The notes under the pieces are model-generated. The model did not search any database, was not told the DNA's origin, and saw nothing but the letters and a program-made list of their open reading frames with translations. Both the position numbers and the translations under genes were made by a program. Source: Chlorobiales bacterium Clorobi_01 (lineage in GTDB: Bacteria; Bacteroidota; Chlorobiia; Chlorobiales; Chlorobiaceae). Taken from it: a stretch of DNA of 49,183 nucleotides. Every line of letters starts with the position of its first letter. Within the stretch, counting starts at the first letter, position 1. The stretch lies in contig LUZT01000010.1 in assembly GCA_001602925.1 (NCBI GenBank), positions 1-49,183 of the forward strand, written 5' to 3'. Shown here one piece after another: positions 37,079 through 45,809 of the stretch.

Positions 37079-38434
37079 TTGCATCAGAATCTATCCCAGA
37101 CGATCCATTTGACGACCATTCCATCACCGGAACCCCGGGAGCGTGCCGTACTTGTTGGCATCACTTCCACGCCCGACATTCCCAGACACCTTGTCGAAGA
37201 GTATCTCGACGAGCTGAAGTTCCTTGCCGATACGGCAGGAGCTGACGTTATCACCTCAATCATCCAGGAAAAGAAACAGCCCGATCCTGCCACCTGCATC
37301 GGCAGCGGCAAGGCCGAGGATCTGGCCGGACTGATTGAGGCGGATTCGATTGACATTGTCATTTTCGACGACGACCTCACGCCGGTGCAGGTGAGGAACC
37401 TCGAACGCATTCTCAAGTGCAAAGTGATCGACCGGACGGGCCTCATCTTGCAGATTTTCGCCATCAGGGCCAAGTCCGCGCAGGCTCGTACGCAGGTGGA
37501 GCTGGCGCAGCTCGAATATCTCCTGCCGCGACTCTCCGGCGCCTGGACGCACCTTTCGAAGCAGAAGGGCGGTATTGGCACCAAGGGTCCCGGCGAAACG
37601 CAGATCGAGACCGACCGCCGCTTGGTGCGCAACCGCATTGCCTCACTCAAGAAGAAGCTGCGCGCCGTCTCGCTCCAGCACGACACCCAGACCCGTGGCC
37701 GGGCGACTGTGCCGCGCGTGGCGCTTGTCGGCTACACCAACGCGGGTAAATCGACGCTGATGAACGCGCTCTGCCCCGAAGCCGACGCCTACGCCGAGAA
37801 TCGGCTTTTCGCCACGCTCGACACCAAGACCCGCCGTCTGGAACTCAAGATCAACAAGCTGGTGCTGCTTTCTGACACGGTCGGCTTCATCCGCAAGCTG
37901 CCGCACACGCTGGTCGAGAGCTTCAAATCCACGCTTGACGAGGTGTTGCAGGCGGACTTCCTCCTGCACGTCATCGACGTGAGCCATCCGGCGTTCGAGG
38001 AGCACATGCAGGTGGTGCGCGAGACGCTCAAGGAGATCGGCGTCAAGCACGACCACATCATCGAGGTGTTCAACAAGATCGACGCCCTCGACGACCCGGC
38101 GATTCTGACCGGCCTGCGTGGCAAGTATCCCGACGCGGTCTTCATCTCCGCCGCGCGCGGCTTGAATCTTTCGGCGCTGAAGGAAACTATTGCCAACCAC
38201 GTCGCTCGCGACTACAAGACGCGCAAGGTGAAAACGCACGTTTCGAACTACAAGCTGATCGGTTACCTCTACGACCACGCCGAGGTGATCGACAAGAAGC
38301 ACGTCGATGAGGATGTACTGCTCACCATCCGCGTGCATCGCAACAATCTCAAACAGATCGACGCCATGCTCAAGGCGTCGGCGTCAAAAAAACATGCCGC
38401 TGAACATCTTCAACACCACGAAGCGCACGATTGA
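37079..38434 (+). CDS. hflX: GTPase HflX
   Basis: A 451-residue ribosome-associated GTPase that splits or rescues stalled ribosomes. The N-terminal HflX subdomains contain the conserved ADTAGADVITSIIQEKKQPDP-type region and GSGKAEDLAGL, followed by a coiled coil with KGGIGTKGPGETQIETDRR. The G domain has G1 GYTNAGKST, G3 DTVGFIRKLP and G4 NKID. The start is TTG (37079), preceded by GGAG at 37071-37074; an adjacent CTG is the alternative. Its end overlaps ybeY by 41 bases. Confidence 0.94.
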   Translation: MHQNLSQTIHLTTIPSPEPRERAVLVGITSTPDIPRHLVEEYLDELKFLADTAGADVITSIIQEKKQPDPATCIGSGKAEDLAGLIEADSIDIVIFDDDLTPVQVRNLERILKCKVIDRTGLILQIFAIRAKSAQARTQVELAQLEYLLPRLSGAWTHLSKQKGGIGTKGPGETQIETDRRLVRNRIASLKKKLRAVSLQHDTQTRGRATVPRVALVGYTNAGKSTLMNALCPEADAYAENRLFATLDTKTRRLELKINKLVLLSDTVGFIRKLPHTLVESFKSTLDEVLQADFLLHVIDVSHPAFEEHMQVVRETLKEIGVKHDHIIEVFNKIDALDDPAILTGLRGKYPDAVFISAARGLNLSALKETIANHVARDYKTRKVKTHVSNYKLIGYLYDHAEVIDKKHVDEDVLLTIRVHRNNLKQIDAMLKASASKKHAAEHLQHHEAHD

Positions 38435-38807
38435 CGAGTCACTACTCGCCAAAGCCATCCAGATGGTGATCGGCGAGGAGGGCGGCGCGGTTGGCTCCAT
38501 CGAAGCGATCTGCTGCGGCAACAAAATGATCCGCCGCATCAACCGCGATTTCCTTGGCCACGACTACGCGACCGACACCATCACCTTCGGCTACAACGAG
38601 GGTGGGGAGGTCGACGGCGAATTCTACATCTCGCTCGATGTGATCGAATCAAACGCCCGCCGGTTTGGCGTAAGCTTCGAGGACGAACTGCTGCGCGTGA
38701 CGATCCACTCCGCGCTGCACCTCATGGGCTACGACGACGAAACCATCGAGCTCCGTGCCGCGATGAGCCGTCGGGAGGATCACTATCTTTATCGCCTCAG
38801 GCACTGA
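38394..38807 (+). CDS. ybeY: Endoribonuclease/rRNA maturation factor YbeY
   Basis: A 137-residue YbeY-family protein involved in 16S rRNA maturation and ribosome quality control. DYATDTITFGY and GEFYISLDVIESNARR are characteristic. The metal motif reads HSALHLMGYDDE: the first two His are present, but the third, usually GYDH, is Asp. Some Bacteroidetes-type YbeY proteins also lack the third His, so the change may be lineage-wide and Asp could still bind metal. The ATG at 38394 lies inside the end of hflX, giving a 41-base overlap and probable translational coupling. Confidence 0.92.
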   Translation: MPLNIFNTTKRTIDESLLAKAIQMVIGEEGGAVGSIEAICCGNKMIRRINRDFLGHDYATDTITFGYNEGGEVDGEFYISLDVIESNARRFGVSFEDELLRVTIHSALHLMGYDDETIELRAAMSRREDHYLYRLRH

Positions 38808-38963
38808 TTTTTCCCTGTCGTTCGACACCTGATCGTTGTATCGGGGATGGAATTTTTTACTAAATTATCCTCATAAAATCCCCGCATTGTAGTTCCCTGC
38901 GCCGTTCAGTTCACCGTTGACGGCGATGCACGGGGGCTCTGCTAACGAAAAATTTTTACGGCA

Positions 38964-39644
38964 ATGAATCTCATTATCAACGACAAAACGGCCCAGTCGA
39001 GCGTCGGCCAGACGATCGGCAAGGCTGCCAGGCTGAATCACGCCCATGTGGGCTATGTTTGTGGAGGCCACGGTCTCTGCCAGGCTTGCTACATCACCGT
39101 TCAGGAGGGCGCGGACTGCCTCGCTCCTCTCACCGATGTCGAGAAGGCGTTCCTGTCACCGCGCCAGATAGCCGCCGGAGGCCGCATGGCCTGCCAGGCT
39201 ACCATCGCCACCGAGGGGACGGTCAAGGTTCTCTCGCGCCCGGAAGAGGTGCGCCGCATCGTTTTCAGCAATCCTTTCGGTCTGATCGCTTATGCAGCCG
39301 ATATGGGCAAGGACACCGCGCAGCAGATCGTGCCCGGCGTGCAGAACCTCATCGGTCGCATCCAGCGGGGCGAGATGGGTGGCAAGGAGGCTCTTGGCGA
39401 CATGATCGAGTCCGTGCAGGGCGCTGCCGGGCTGATTGTTGAAACCGTTCAGCAGCTTCCGCAGAATCTTCCTGTTCCTTTCATGGAGCAGATAGCGGGC
39501 GTAATCAGCAAGCTTCCCGTGCCGCAGTTGCCCTTCTCGCTGCCGAAGCTTCCTTTTTCACTGCCGTTCCTGCCTCAGCAAGCCGAGCCCAGGAAAGCGC
39601 TCGAAAAGGTGACGATCACGGTTCAGCCTCCGGCCAAAGACTGA
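38964..39644 (+). CDS. csmI: Chlorosome envelope [2Fe-2S] protein, CsmI/J/X family
   Basis: A 226-residue chlorosome envelope protein, diagnostic of green sulfur bacteria. The N-terminal 90 residues are an adrenodoxin-type ferredoxin domain with cluster ligands C33, C39, C42 and C77 (C-x5-C-x2-C ... C). The family is thought to carry electrons that control redox-dependent quenching of chlorosome energy transfer. The C-terminal half is hydrophobic/amphipathic for the envelope monolayer and ends in Leu-Pro-Phe-Ser repeats (LPFSLPKLPFSLPFLP). The repeat type fits CsmI best from memory; CsmJ or CsmX remain possible, and the protein seems shorter than CsmI of the type species. It stands alone with a terminator after it. 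Confidence 0.88.
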   Translation: MNLIINDKTAQSSVGQTIGKAARLNHAHVGYVCGGHGLCQACYITVQEGADCLAPLTDVEKAFLSPRQIAAGGRMACQATIATEGTVKVLSRPEEVRRIVFSNPFGLIAYAADMGKDTAQQIVPGVQNLIGRIQRGEMGGKEALGDMIESVQGAAGLIVETVQQLPQNLPVPFMEQIAGVISKLPVPQLPFSLPKLPFSLPFLPQQAEPRKALEKVTITVQPPAKD

Positions 39645-39685
39645 CCGGGCATCGTCAGGCTGTTAGCTCCGATTTTTTCTACCCT

Positions 39686-39713
39686 CCCCCGGCTGAACCG
39701 CCGGGGGCTTTTT
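39686..39713 (+). terminator. Rho-independent terminator after csmI
   Basis: The stem CCCCCGGC / GCCGGGGG has a 6-base loop and is followed by C and five T. It lies 41 bases past the csmI stop, as expected for a highly expressed single gene. Confidence 0.92.
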
Positions 39714-39797
39714 GTTGGCAGCAGGTTTATCGAGCATCGGGTTTGCCGGTGTTCGTCGAATGATCATGATTGCCATAACCTTTTTCTGGAAGTAACC

Positions 39798-40958
39798 ATG
39801 GGTTTGAGTCTTGGCGAGCGTTGCGCTCTGGTGATGCAGTCCGATATTCGCGCCATGTCGATCGAGTGCGCCCGCATGGGCGGGATCAACCTTTCGCAGG
39901 GAATCTGCGATACGCCGGTGCCGGCGGTGGTGTTGCAGGGCGCTGCCGATGCAGTGATGCAGGGAGCGAACATCTATACGCACCACACCGGCATCCGCGA
40001 ACTGCGCGAAGCGATTGCTGACAAACAGCGCCGTTTCACCGGCGTGGCATTCGACGCCGAGCGTGAGGTGGTCGTCTCTGCCGGGGCGACGGGCGCGATG
40101 TACTGCGCGTTTCAGGCGCTGCTCAATCGCGGCGACGAGGTGATCGTTTTCGAGCCGTTCTATGGCTATCACGTCTCGACGCTTCGGGCGGTCGAGGCTG
40201 AACCGGTGTTCGTGCCGCTCGATCCGTCGGACGGCTGGTCGTTCAGCATCGAAGCCCTCGAAGCGGCAGTGACACCGAAGACCAAAGCGCTGCTCATCAA
40301 TACGCCCGCCAATCCCTCCGGCAAGGTCTTTTCGCGCGACGAACTGGCACTGTTGGCGGAGTTTGCCATCCGCCATGACTTGTTCGTTTTCACCGACGAG
40401 ATGTACGAGCACTTCGTGTTCGGCGGCCTTTCGCACGCGTCGATGGCGTCGATGCCCGGCATGAGGGAGCGTACGATCACCATCTCCGGTCTCTCGAAGA
40501 CTTTCAGCGTTACCGGCTGGCGTATTGGCTATGCGCTATGCGCTGCCCGCTGGGCCGCCTCCATCGGCTATTTCAACGATCTTTTCTACGTCTGTGCGGC
40601 ATCGCCGCTCCAGGCGGGTGTCACGGCGGGGCTTCGCTCGCTTGGCGACGACTACTATCATGGTCTGGCAGCCGAATATGAGGCCAGACGTGATCTTTTC
40701 TGCGCGGCGCTCGCCGAGGCTGGACTCGAACCGCATGTGCCGCAGGGCGCGTACTACGTGCTTGCCAGCACGGAGCGTCTGCCCGGCGCGACGGCGCGGG
40801 AAAAGGCGATGCACATTCTGCGCGAAACTGGCGTCGCATCGGTGCCCGGTTCGGCATTCTACCACGAAGGCGGTGGCGAGGATCTCGTCCGCTTCTGTTT
40901 CGCCAAGGAAAGCCATGTGCTCGAAGCGGCCTGCGAGAAATTGCTGAAGCTCAGGTAA
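39798..40958 (+). CDS. PLP-dependent class I/II aminotransferase
   Basis: A 386-residue fold-type I aminotransferase of the aspartate aminotransferase superfamily. SAGATGAMYCAF near residue 96, NTPANPSGKVF near 170, TDEMYEHFVF near 200 and the PLP-lysine motif SGLSKTFSVTGWRIGY with Lys at about 234 are all present. The C-terminal Arg region RFCFAKE is kept. The substrate cannot be assigned; aspartate, aromatic amino acid or kynurenine-type transaminases look alike at this level. It is not in an operon, lying between the csmI terminator and a lipoprotein gene. Confidence 0.92.
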   Translation: MGLSLGERCALVMQSDIRAMSIECARMGGINLSQGICDTPVPAVVLQGAADAVMQGANIYTHHTGIRELREAIADKQRRFTGVAFDAEREVVVSAGATGAMYCAFQALLNRGDEVIVFEPFYGYHVSTLRAVEAEPVFVPLDPSDGWSFSIEALEAAVTPKTKALLINTPANPSGKVFSRDELALLAEFAIRHDLFVFTDEMYEHFVFGGLSHASMASMPGMRERTITISGLSKTFSVTGWRIGYALCAARWAASIGYFNDLFYVCAASPLQAGVTAGLRSLGDDYYHGLAAEYEARRDLFCAALAEAGLEPHVPQGAYYVLASTERLPGATAREKAMHILRETGVASVPGSAFYHEGGGEDLVRFCFAKESHVLEAACEKLLKLR

Positions 40959-41006
40959 ATTCAACAATTCCGCGTAATCATCAATCAGAATGGGGGCTTG
41001 AAAATA

Positions 41007-41837
41007 ATGGCTGATACAACACTACTCCAGAGCATCGTCAAGTTCACAAGGCCGCTTTTCATTATCCTGTCGCTAGCTCTTTGCGGCTGCATTCAGATGC
41101 ACACGACGGTTCATGTCCGCAAGGACGGAAGCGGTATTATCGAAGAGAAGATGCTCTTCAGTGAGATGTTGTCGGGGATTATGAAAGAAAAAGGCGAGGG
41201 CCTTCCTGCACTGCCGAAAAAAGACCAGCTCAGGGAGATGTCTGCTGAATTTGGCCCTGATGTCAAGGTTGTCAACGTCAAGAAGGTCGAAAACAGTGGT
41301 GAGAGCGGTTTCATTGTCACGTATGCCTTCGATGACATAGAAAAAGTGCGAATCGGAAATGTGCAGAAGATGAGCAAAAAACTCACGGCAGACAGCACCG
41401 CCGTCAAATCCGACAGCACGGTAGTCCAGAAGCCTGAGACCTGGTTTACCTTTACCATGAAACGGGGAGCAAATCCGGAACTCACCATCAACAAGGAGGC
41501 AATGCTGAACAGCTCTTCCAGGGGTGAGGTGGCTAAAAAGCCGGTCAGTACGCAGGAGAAGGAGCAGATGCTCGACATGATAAGCGCTTTTCTGAAAGGG
41601 ATGAAACTTGAGATTGACGTTGTCGTTGACGGGCGCGTCATCAGCAGCGACGCGAGTTACCGTGCCGACAACACGATTACGCTGTATGCAATGGATTTCG
41701 ATCAGCTGATGGCGCACCGGGATATTCTTACAGGAAAATATGACGGTTTGTCCGACCGGGACTTTGCCCGCAGGTCAGGAAAAGACTCGGGTTTAAAGTT
41801 CGAGTTCAAGGACAAGGTTCATGTCATTTTCAACTGA
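41007..41837 (+). CDS. Hypothetical lipoprotein
   Basis: A 276-residue secreted lipoprotein. From the ATG at 41007 the signal runs through a hydrophobic stretch (LFIILSLALCGC) with a lipobox-like LCGC; a TTG 9 bases upstream is the alternative start. The mature part starts MHTTVHVRKDGSGIIEEKMLFSEM, typical of uncharacterised lipoproteins with a repeated beta-alpha layout (threshold LppM-like folds). No enzyme motif is seen. It follows the aminotransferase gene by about 48 bases and may be cotranscribed. Confidence 0.8.
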   Translation: MADTTLLQSIVKFTRPLFIILSLALCGCIQMHTTVHVRKDGSGIIEEKMLFSEMLSGIMKEKGEGLPALPKKDQLREMSAEFGPDVKVVNVKKVENSGESGFIVTYAFDDIEKVRIGNVQKMSKKLTADSTAVKSDSTVVQKPETWFTFTMKRGANPELTINKEAMLNSSSRGEVAKKPVSTQEKEQMLDMISAFLKGMKLEIDVVVDGRVISSDASYRADNTITLYAMDFDQLMAHRDILTGKYDGLSDRDFARRSGKDSGLKFEFKDKVHVIFN

Positions 41838-41982
41838 GCGGCGTTTTCAGTTCTGTTTCTTCCGAAATTTGGAAAGAAACCAACTGACGCTTGCCGATGG
41901 TTAGTGAATAGTGGATTGCTTTTTCTCAGTTTTGCACAGGGGCAAGTCCATTTTATAACCAAACAGAGTCCGGAGGCCGATC

Positions 41983-42174
41983 ATGGAAATTGAACAAACA
42001 GTGGTGGTGCAGTGTCCATACTGCGCGCAGAGTTTCGAGGTGCTGGTCGATCTCTCGGCGGGGCGTCAGGAGTATATCGAGGATTGCGAGGTGTGCTGCC
42101 GCCCGGTCAGCCTGGTCATCGATGTCGCCGAAGATGGCACAGCCACGGTTCAAACCCAGGGCGAGGATGTCTGA
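41983..42174 (+). CDS. CPXCG motif-containing cysteine-rich protein
   Basis: A 63-residue zinc-ribbon-like protein. It has VQCPYCAQSFEVLVD, then EDCEVCCRPVSLVIDV, giving two Cys pairs as in the Cys_rich_CPXG family; the second pair is C-x-x-C with an extra Cys. It probably binds zinc; its role is unknown. The stop codon overlaps the start region of the hybrid kinase gene (ATG at 42167), which suggests translational coupling and a functional link. Confidence 0.88.
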   Translation: MEIEQTVVVQCPYCAQSFEVLVDLSAGRQEYIEDCEVCCRPVSLVIDVAEDGTATVQTQGEDV

Positions 42175-44248
42175 AATGCCCGCTGTCGAGTTCCAGAAAC
42201 AGGAGCTTTTGCAACTCCGCCAGGAGCTGGAGGCGGCCAACAGGCGCATCGAAGCGCTTGAGGCTGAGCTTTCCAGACGCATTGAGCAGGAGACGGAGAT
42301 TCGTCGCCGGGCGGATGCCTTCAGACTCTGTGCCCACGGTACAGCCATCGGAGTGCCTGGCATCAATGTCGTGCTGACCTGCAACGAAGCTTTTGCGCGT
42401 ATGCGCGGTCAGTCTGTCAAAGAGATTGAAGGTTCTTCTATCGTCAGCCTGTATGCGCCTGAAGATCAGCAAATGGTGAAGGACAAATTAAAGATAACCG
42501 ACAGCACAGGGTTTTGCAGTTATCAGGCAAGGATGATGCGCAAGGATGGCACCATTTTCCCGGTTCAGATGGATGTTGTGGGGGTAAAGGATGACAACGG
42601 GCAGATCATGTACAGGATCGCTACTGTGCAGGATATTACCGAGCGACTCGAATCGCAAAGCGCTTTGCGTGAGAGTGAGGAGCGGTTCAGGTCGGTTGTA
42701 GAGTCGGCGCCTGATGCCATTTTCATCCAGACGGGAGGCTGTTTCGCCTACCTGAATCGCTCTGCGATCGCCCTGTTCGGAGCTTCGAAAGCAGAAGAGA
42801 TTCTCGGGCGGAGGGTTGCCGATCAGATTCATCCTGATTACCGTGATCTGGTCGCCGAAAGGATACGCCTGCTGAATGAACGCCAGCAAGCAGTCCCCGC
42901 TCTCGAAGAGCGGATCCTGCGTCTTGACGGTAGTGAACTCTCTGTCGAGGTCTCAGCCGTTCCCTTCGTTTTTGCCGGTCAGCAGGGCGCGCTTGTCTTT
43001 CTTCGGGACATCAGCCGCAGGAAAAAGGCTGAACAGGAGCGAGCCGAGCTGGAACATCAGCTTTTTCAGTCCCAGAAGATCGAATCGATCGGCCGCTTGG
43101 CGGGTGGCATCGCCCATGACCTGAACAATCTCCTGACGCCAGTGCTCGGTTATTCCGAGATGCTTTCAAACAGTTTTCCTGAGACCGACAAACGCCACAA
43201 GCGCATCGAGGTCATTCATCATGCGGCGCTCAGGGCGCGTGGTCTTGTCCAGCAGCTCCTTGCCTTCAGCAGTCGCCAGACGCTTGAATTCAGAATGGTT
43301 GACCTCAACCGGGTGGTCAGGGATTTCGAGCAGTTGCTCCGCAGAACCATCCGGGACGATATCAATATCCGGTATCATCTGCATGACGGGATGCTGGTCA
43401 TTCAGGGAGATGTTGGCCAGATCGAACAGATTATCATGAATCTTGCGGTCAACGCCGAGGATGCGATGCCATCGGGTGGAGAATTAACCGTGAAGACCTC
43501 AACGATGGTGATCGGCAAGGGGCAGGAGAAATATTTCGAAGGGTTGCCCAGCGGAGACTATGCTGTTTTGACCGTTTGCGATACGGGCACGGGGATCGAT
43601 CGGGATACGCTTGCCCGTCTCTTTGAACCCTTTTTTACCACCAAACCCAAAGGGCGGGGGACTGGTCTCGGTCTTTCCACGGTTTATGGTATTGTCAGGC
43701 AGCATGGAGGCATCATTCAGGCGGGGAGTGAGGCTGGTTCTGGAGCCTCGTTCAGGATGTGCTTCCCTCTCCGGGAGAGCGAACCTGAGCCGCTTCAGCC
43801 GGTTAAGCCAAAGCCGCATCAGAAAGGCGAGGGGGCAAAAGTGCTGGTTGTCGAGGATGACGAGATGGTTCGCAAATTCGTCGTTCAGGCTTTAGACGAA
43901 GAGGGATTCGAAACCCGTGAGGCGGAGAACGGACAAGTGGCGCTGGAGCTGCTTGAAAAAGGTGACTTCAAGCCTGAACTGTTACTGACTGATCTGGTCA
44001 TGCGCGGTATGAACGGGCGGATGCTCTATGAAAAGGTGTGCGACTTCATGCCCGGCATCAAGGTGATCTACATGTCGGGGTACCCCAAGGACATCATTTC
44101 CCGGCACGGCGTGCTCGATACAGGGCTGTCATTTCTGCTGAAGCCGTTTCCGGTGCCGGTGCTTCTGGATAAGGTGAAAGAGGTGCTACAAAACGGAGAA
44201 GGATGCGGGAGCCGGGCGGGAAAAGAAAAGCCGAAACCGAAGCTGTAA
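42167..44248 (+). CDS. Soluble hybrid histidine kinase (coiled coil-PAS-PAS-HisKA-HATPase-REC)
   Basis: A 693-residue cytosolic hybrid kinase from ATG 42167; ATG 42176 is equally possible. An N-terminal coiled coil (about 8-45) is followed by PAS domains at about 50-165 and 175-285. The HisKA His is at about residue 317 in GGIAHDLNNLLTP. The ATPase domain shows NLAVNAEDAMP, DTGTGI and GTGLGLSTVYGIV. The C-terminal receiver has its acceptor Asp at about 609 in LTDLVMRGMNG and Lys in LKPF. Domain content and sequence strongly resemble the kinase at 23697-26147, so the two are probably paralogues. The start overlaps the CPXCG gene, and the last 18 bases lie within the convergent rnpB P1 helix. 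Confidence 0.93.
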   Translation: MSEMPAVEFQKQELLQLRQELEAANRRIEALEAELSRRIEQETEIRRRADAFRLCAHGTAIGVPGINVVLTCNEAFARMRGQSVKEIEGSSIVSLYAPEDQQMVKDKLKITDSTGFCSYQARMMRKDGTIFPVQMDVVGVKDDNGQIMYRIATVQDITERLESQSALRESEERFRSVVESAPDAIFIQTGGCFAYLNRSAIALFGASKAEEILGRRVADQIHPDYRDLVAERIRLLNERQQAVPALEERILRLDGSELSVEVSAVPFVFAGQQGALVFLRDISRRKKAEQERAELEHQLFQSQKIESIGRLAGGIAHDLNNLLTPVLGYSEMLSNSFPETDKRHKRIEVIHHAALRARGLVQQLLAFSSRQTLEFRMVDLNRVVRDFEQLLRRTIRDDINIRYHLHDGMLVIQGDVGQIEQIIMNLAVNAEDAMPSGGELTVKTSTMVIGKGQEKYFEGLPSGDYAVLTVCDTGTGIDRDTLARLFEPFFTTKPKGRGTGLGLSTVYGIVRQHGGIIQAGSEAGSGASFRMCFPLRESEPEPLQPVKPKPHQKGEGAKVLVVEDDEMVRKFVVQALDEEGFETREAENGQVALELLEKGDFKPELLLTDLVMRGMNGRMLYEKVCDFMPGIKVIYMSGYPKDIISRHGVLDTGLSFLLKPFPVPVLLDKVKEVLQNGEGCGSRAGKEKPKPKL

Positions 44249-44616
44249 GCCGAATTCTGTCCATCACCATCAAGTGGTGATGTTGCAGCCATTTATCTGA
44301 TGCGGCCTACCCGGAAACATTGGGCGGGCAACCCTTCTTCCCTTGCAGGAAATGCTTCCTTATTTGGCCTTGCTTCGGGGAGGTTTTCATAGCGCAGGGC
44401 ATTGCTGACCTGCCTGGTGGTCTCTTACACCCCCTTTTCACCCTTACTCCGGTTTAAGCCGGAGCGGTTCGCTTTCTGTTGCACTCTCTGTGACAGACAG
44501 CTTGCGCTGCTGCCCCCGGCCTTGAACAACGTTCTCGACCGGCACCCTGCCCTGTGAAGTTCGGACTTTCCTCTGCATGGTTATACCATACAGCGACTGC
44601 ACGCTTGCGGTTTCAG
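44231..44616 (-). ncRNA. rnpB: RNase P RNA
   Basis: The catalytic RNA that matures tRNA 5' ends. The universally conserved P4-side sequence GAGGAAAGTCCGAACTTC is read on the minus strand at 44556-44573, and the 3' conserved ACAGAATTCGGCTTA at 44246-44260. The ends form P1: CTGAAACCGCAAGC at the 5' end (44603-44616) pairs with GCTTCGGTTTCGG at the 3' end, with one bulge. The length of about 386 bases fits a bacterial type A molecule. The 3' end extends 18 bases into the convergent kinase gene. Exact ends are estimated from P1. Confidence 0.93.
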
Positions 44617-44658
44617 CAATGTAGAAGAACATCAGGCGTGCCTCTCAGGACAGCCATT

Positions 44659-44698
44659 AAAAAACAACTGCCGAAAGGAGCAATCCGTTTCGGCAGTT
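44659..44698 (-). terminator. Rho-independent terminator of the zinc-ribbon gene
   Basis: The minus strand reads AACTGCCGAAA, an 11-base loop, then TTTCGGCAGTT followed by GTTTTTT. It sits just past the stop at 44710 and separates that transcript from rnpB. Confidence 0.88.
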
Positions 44699-44709
44699 TG
44701 TTAAGGCTG

Positions 44710-45522
44710 TTACTGCTGGCTGCTGGCTGCGGCTTCATCGAAGAGCCGCTCGTGCACCACGATGCGGCCGCACGATTCACAAACGTAAAAACCGCCCTGC
44801 ACGATCAGGGTATGGCGGTTGGTTGGAACCCTGGTGTTGCAGCCAGAGCAGGCCTGACGGTCGAGCTTGACCACAGCATTCTGCATCGAGCCGCTCTTGA
44901 GATGATCGTACTTGTCGAGCAGGCGCTTCGCTTGCTGGGCGACCGCCGATCTCTGTTCCGAGAGAACCTCCTTGAGCTGGGTGACCTCTTCAGCGGTTTC
45001 GACGACGATGCTCTCCAGTTCCTCTTTTTTCTGCCGCATCTGCTGGCTGAGGTCCTCCATCTGCTGCTGCAAGACATCATCAGGCATCATCTCTTCGGAA
45101 ATCTCGTCGTAACGGTTCTCCGCGATCAGCTCGCGCCCTTTTTTCTGCAACTCCTGGGCATGGTGCTGGGCGTGCGAAATGTCCTGAAGCTGGATTTCGG
45201 CCTGCGCAATCTCCTTCTCCTCGTATTCGATCTGCTTGGAGAGGGCATCGTATTCCTTGTTGTTGCGGGCCAGCGTCTGCTTTTCCTTGAATGACTTGAT
45301 CTTTTCCTTGCAATCGTGAATGACGCTGTTCAGGCGCTCCCGAAGCTTCTGATGTTCGTCGGCGATTTTCTTCCGGGCCTCGATCTGGCGGGAGGTGAAC
45401 GCGAGATCCTCCTCGAGGGCGGAAATCTCTTCCGGCAGGCCTTTCTGCAGACTCATGATGCTTTCGATCATGTTGTCGATGTGCTGAAGGCGAACGATGA
45501 GATTGATTTTTGTATGATCCAC
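44710..45522 (-). CDS. Coiled-coil zinc-ribbon protein (zf-RING_7, DUF164)
   Basis: A 270-residue protein. About 190 residues of antiparallel coiled coil, with heptads full of Glu, Lys and Gln, are followed by a C4 zinc ribbon with CSGCNTRVP and CESCGRIV (about 222-255). The family is widespread in bacteria and often called C4-type zinc ribbon domain protein; a role with nucleic acid or nucleotide chemistry is suspected but unproven. It lies downstream of rpmG and tRNA-Leu but is separated from them by a terminator, and it ends in its own terminator. Confidence 0.9.
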   Translation of the reverse strand: MDHTKINLIVRLQHIDNMIESIMSLQKGLPEEISALEEDLAFTSRQIEARKKIADEHQKLRERLNSVIHDCKEKIKSFKEKQTLARNNKEYDALSKQIEYEEKEIAQAEIQLQDISHAQHHAQELQKKGRELIAENRYDEISEEMMPDDVLQQQMEDLSQQMRQKKEELESIVVETAEEVTQLKEVLSEQRSAVAQQAKRLLDKYDHLKSGSMQNAVVKLDRQACSGCNTRVPTNRHTLIVQGGFYVCESCGRIVVHERLFDEAAASSQQ

Positions 45523-45553
45523 TACGACACCGGTTTAGAAATTAAAAAGAAGC

Positions 45554-45580
45554 AAAAAAGCACCTCCATGGAAGGTGCTT
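45554..45580 (-). terminator. Terminator after tRNA-Leu
   Basis: The minus strand reads AAGCACCT, a 7-base loop and AGGTGCTT, followed by TTTT then GCTTCTTTTT. It lies 87 bases past the tRNA and ends the rpmG/tRNA-Leu transcript before the zinc-ribbon gene. Confidence 0.8.
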
Positions 45581-45666
45581 GCCTTGTATTCAAAATTATT
45601 TCAGAACAACAAACTGGAGAATTCCTTAACTCCGATCATCTTGCACATGAGAATCTTGCATAAAGT

Positions 45667-45751
45667 TGGTGCCCGAAAGGAGATTCGAACTCCTACACCT
45701 CTCGGCGCTCGCCCCTGAAACGAGTGCGTCTACCAGTTCCGCCATTCGGGC
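45667..45751 (-). tRNA. tRNA-Leu (anticodon CAG), CCA encoded
   Basis: Class II tRNA with the acceptor stem GCCCGAA / TTCGGGC, a D-arm GCGGAACTGGTAGACGC, and an anticodon stem CTCGT/GCGAG holding loop TTCAGGG (anticodon CAG, reading CUG). It has a long variable arm and a T-arm containing GTTCGAATC. Discriminator A and a genomic CCA follow. It lies 58 bases downstream of rpmG on the same strand. Confidence 0.96.
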
Positions 45752-45809
45752 ATTGCCTTGTCAAAGAAGGCTCATCGCCAAGATAAGCTCTTTTTGACGA
45801 TAATGCTAA

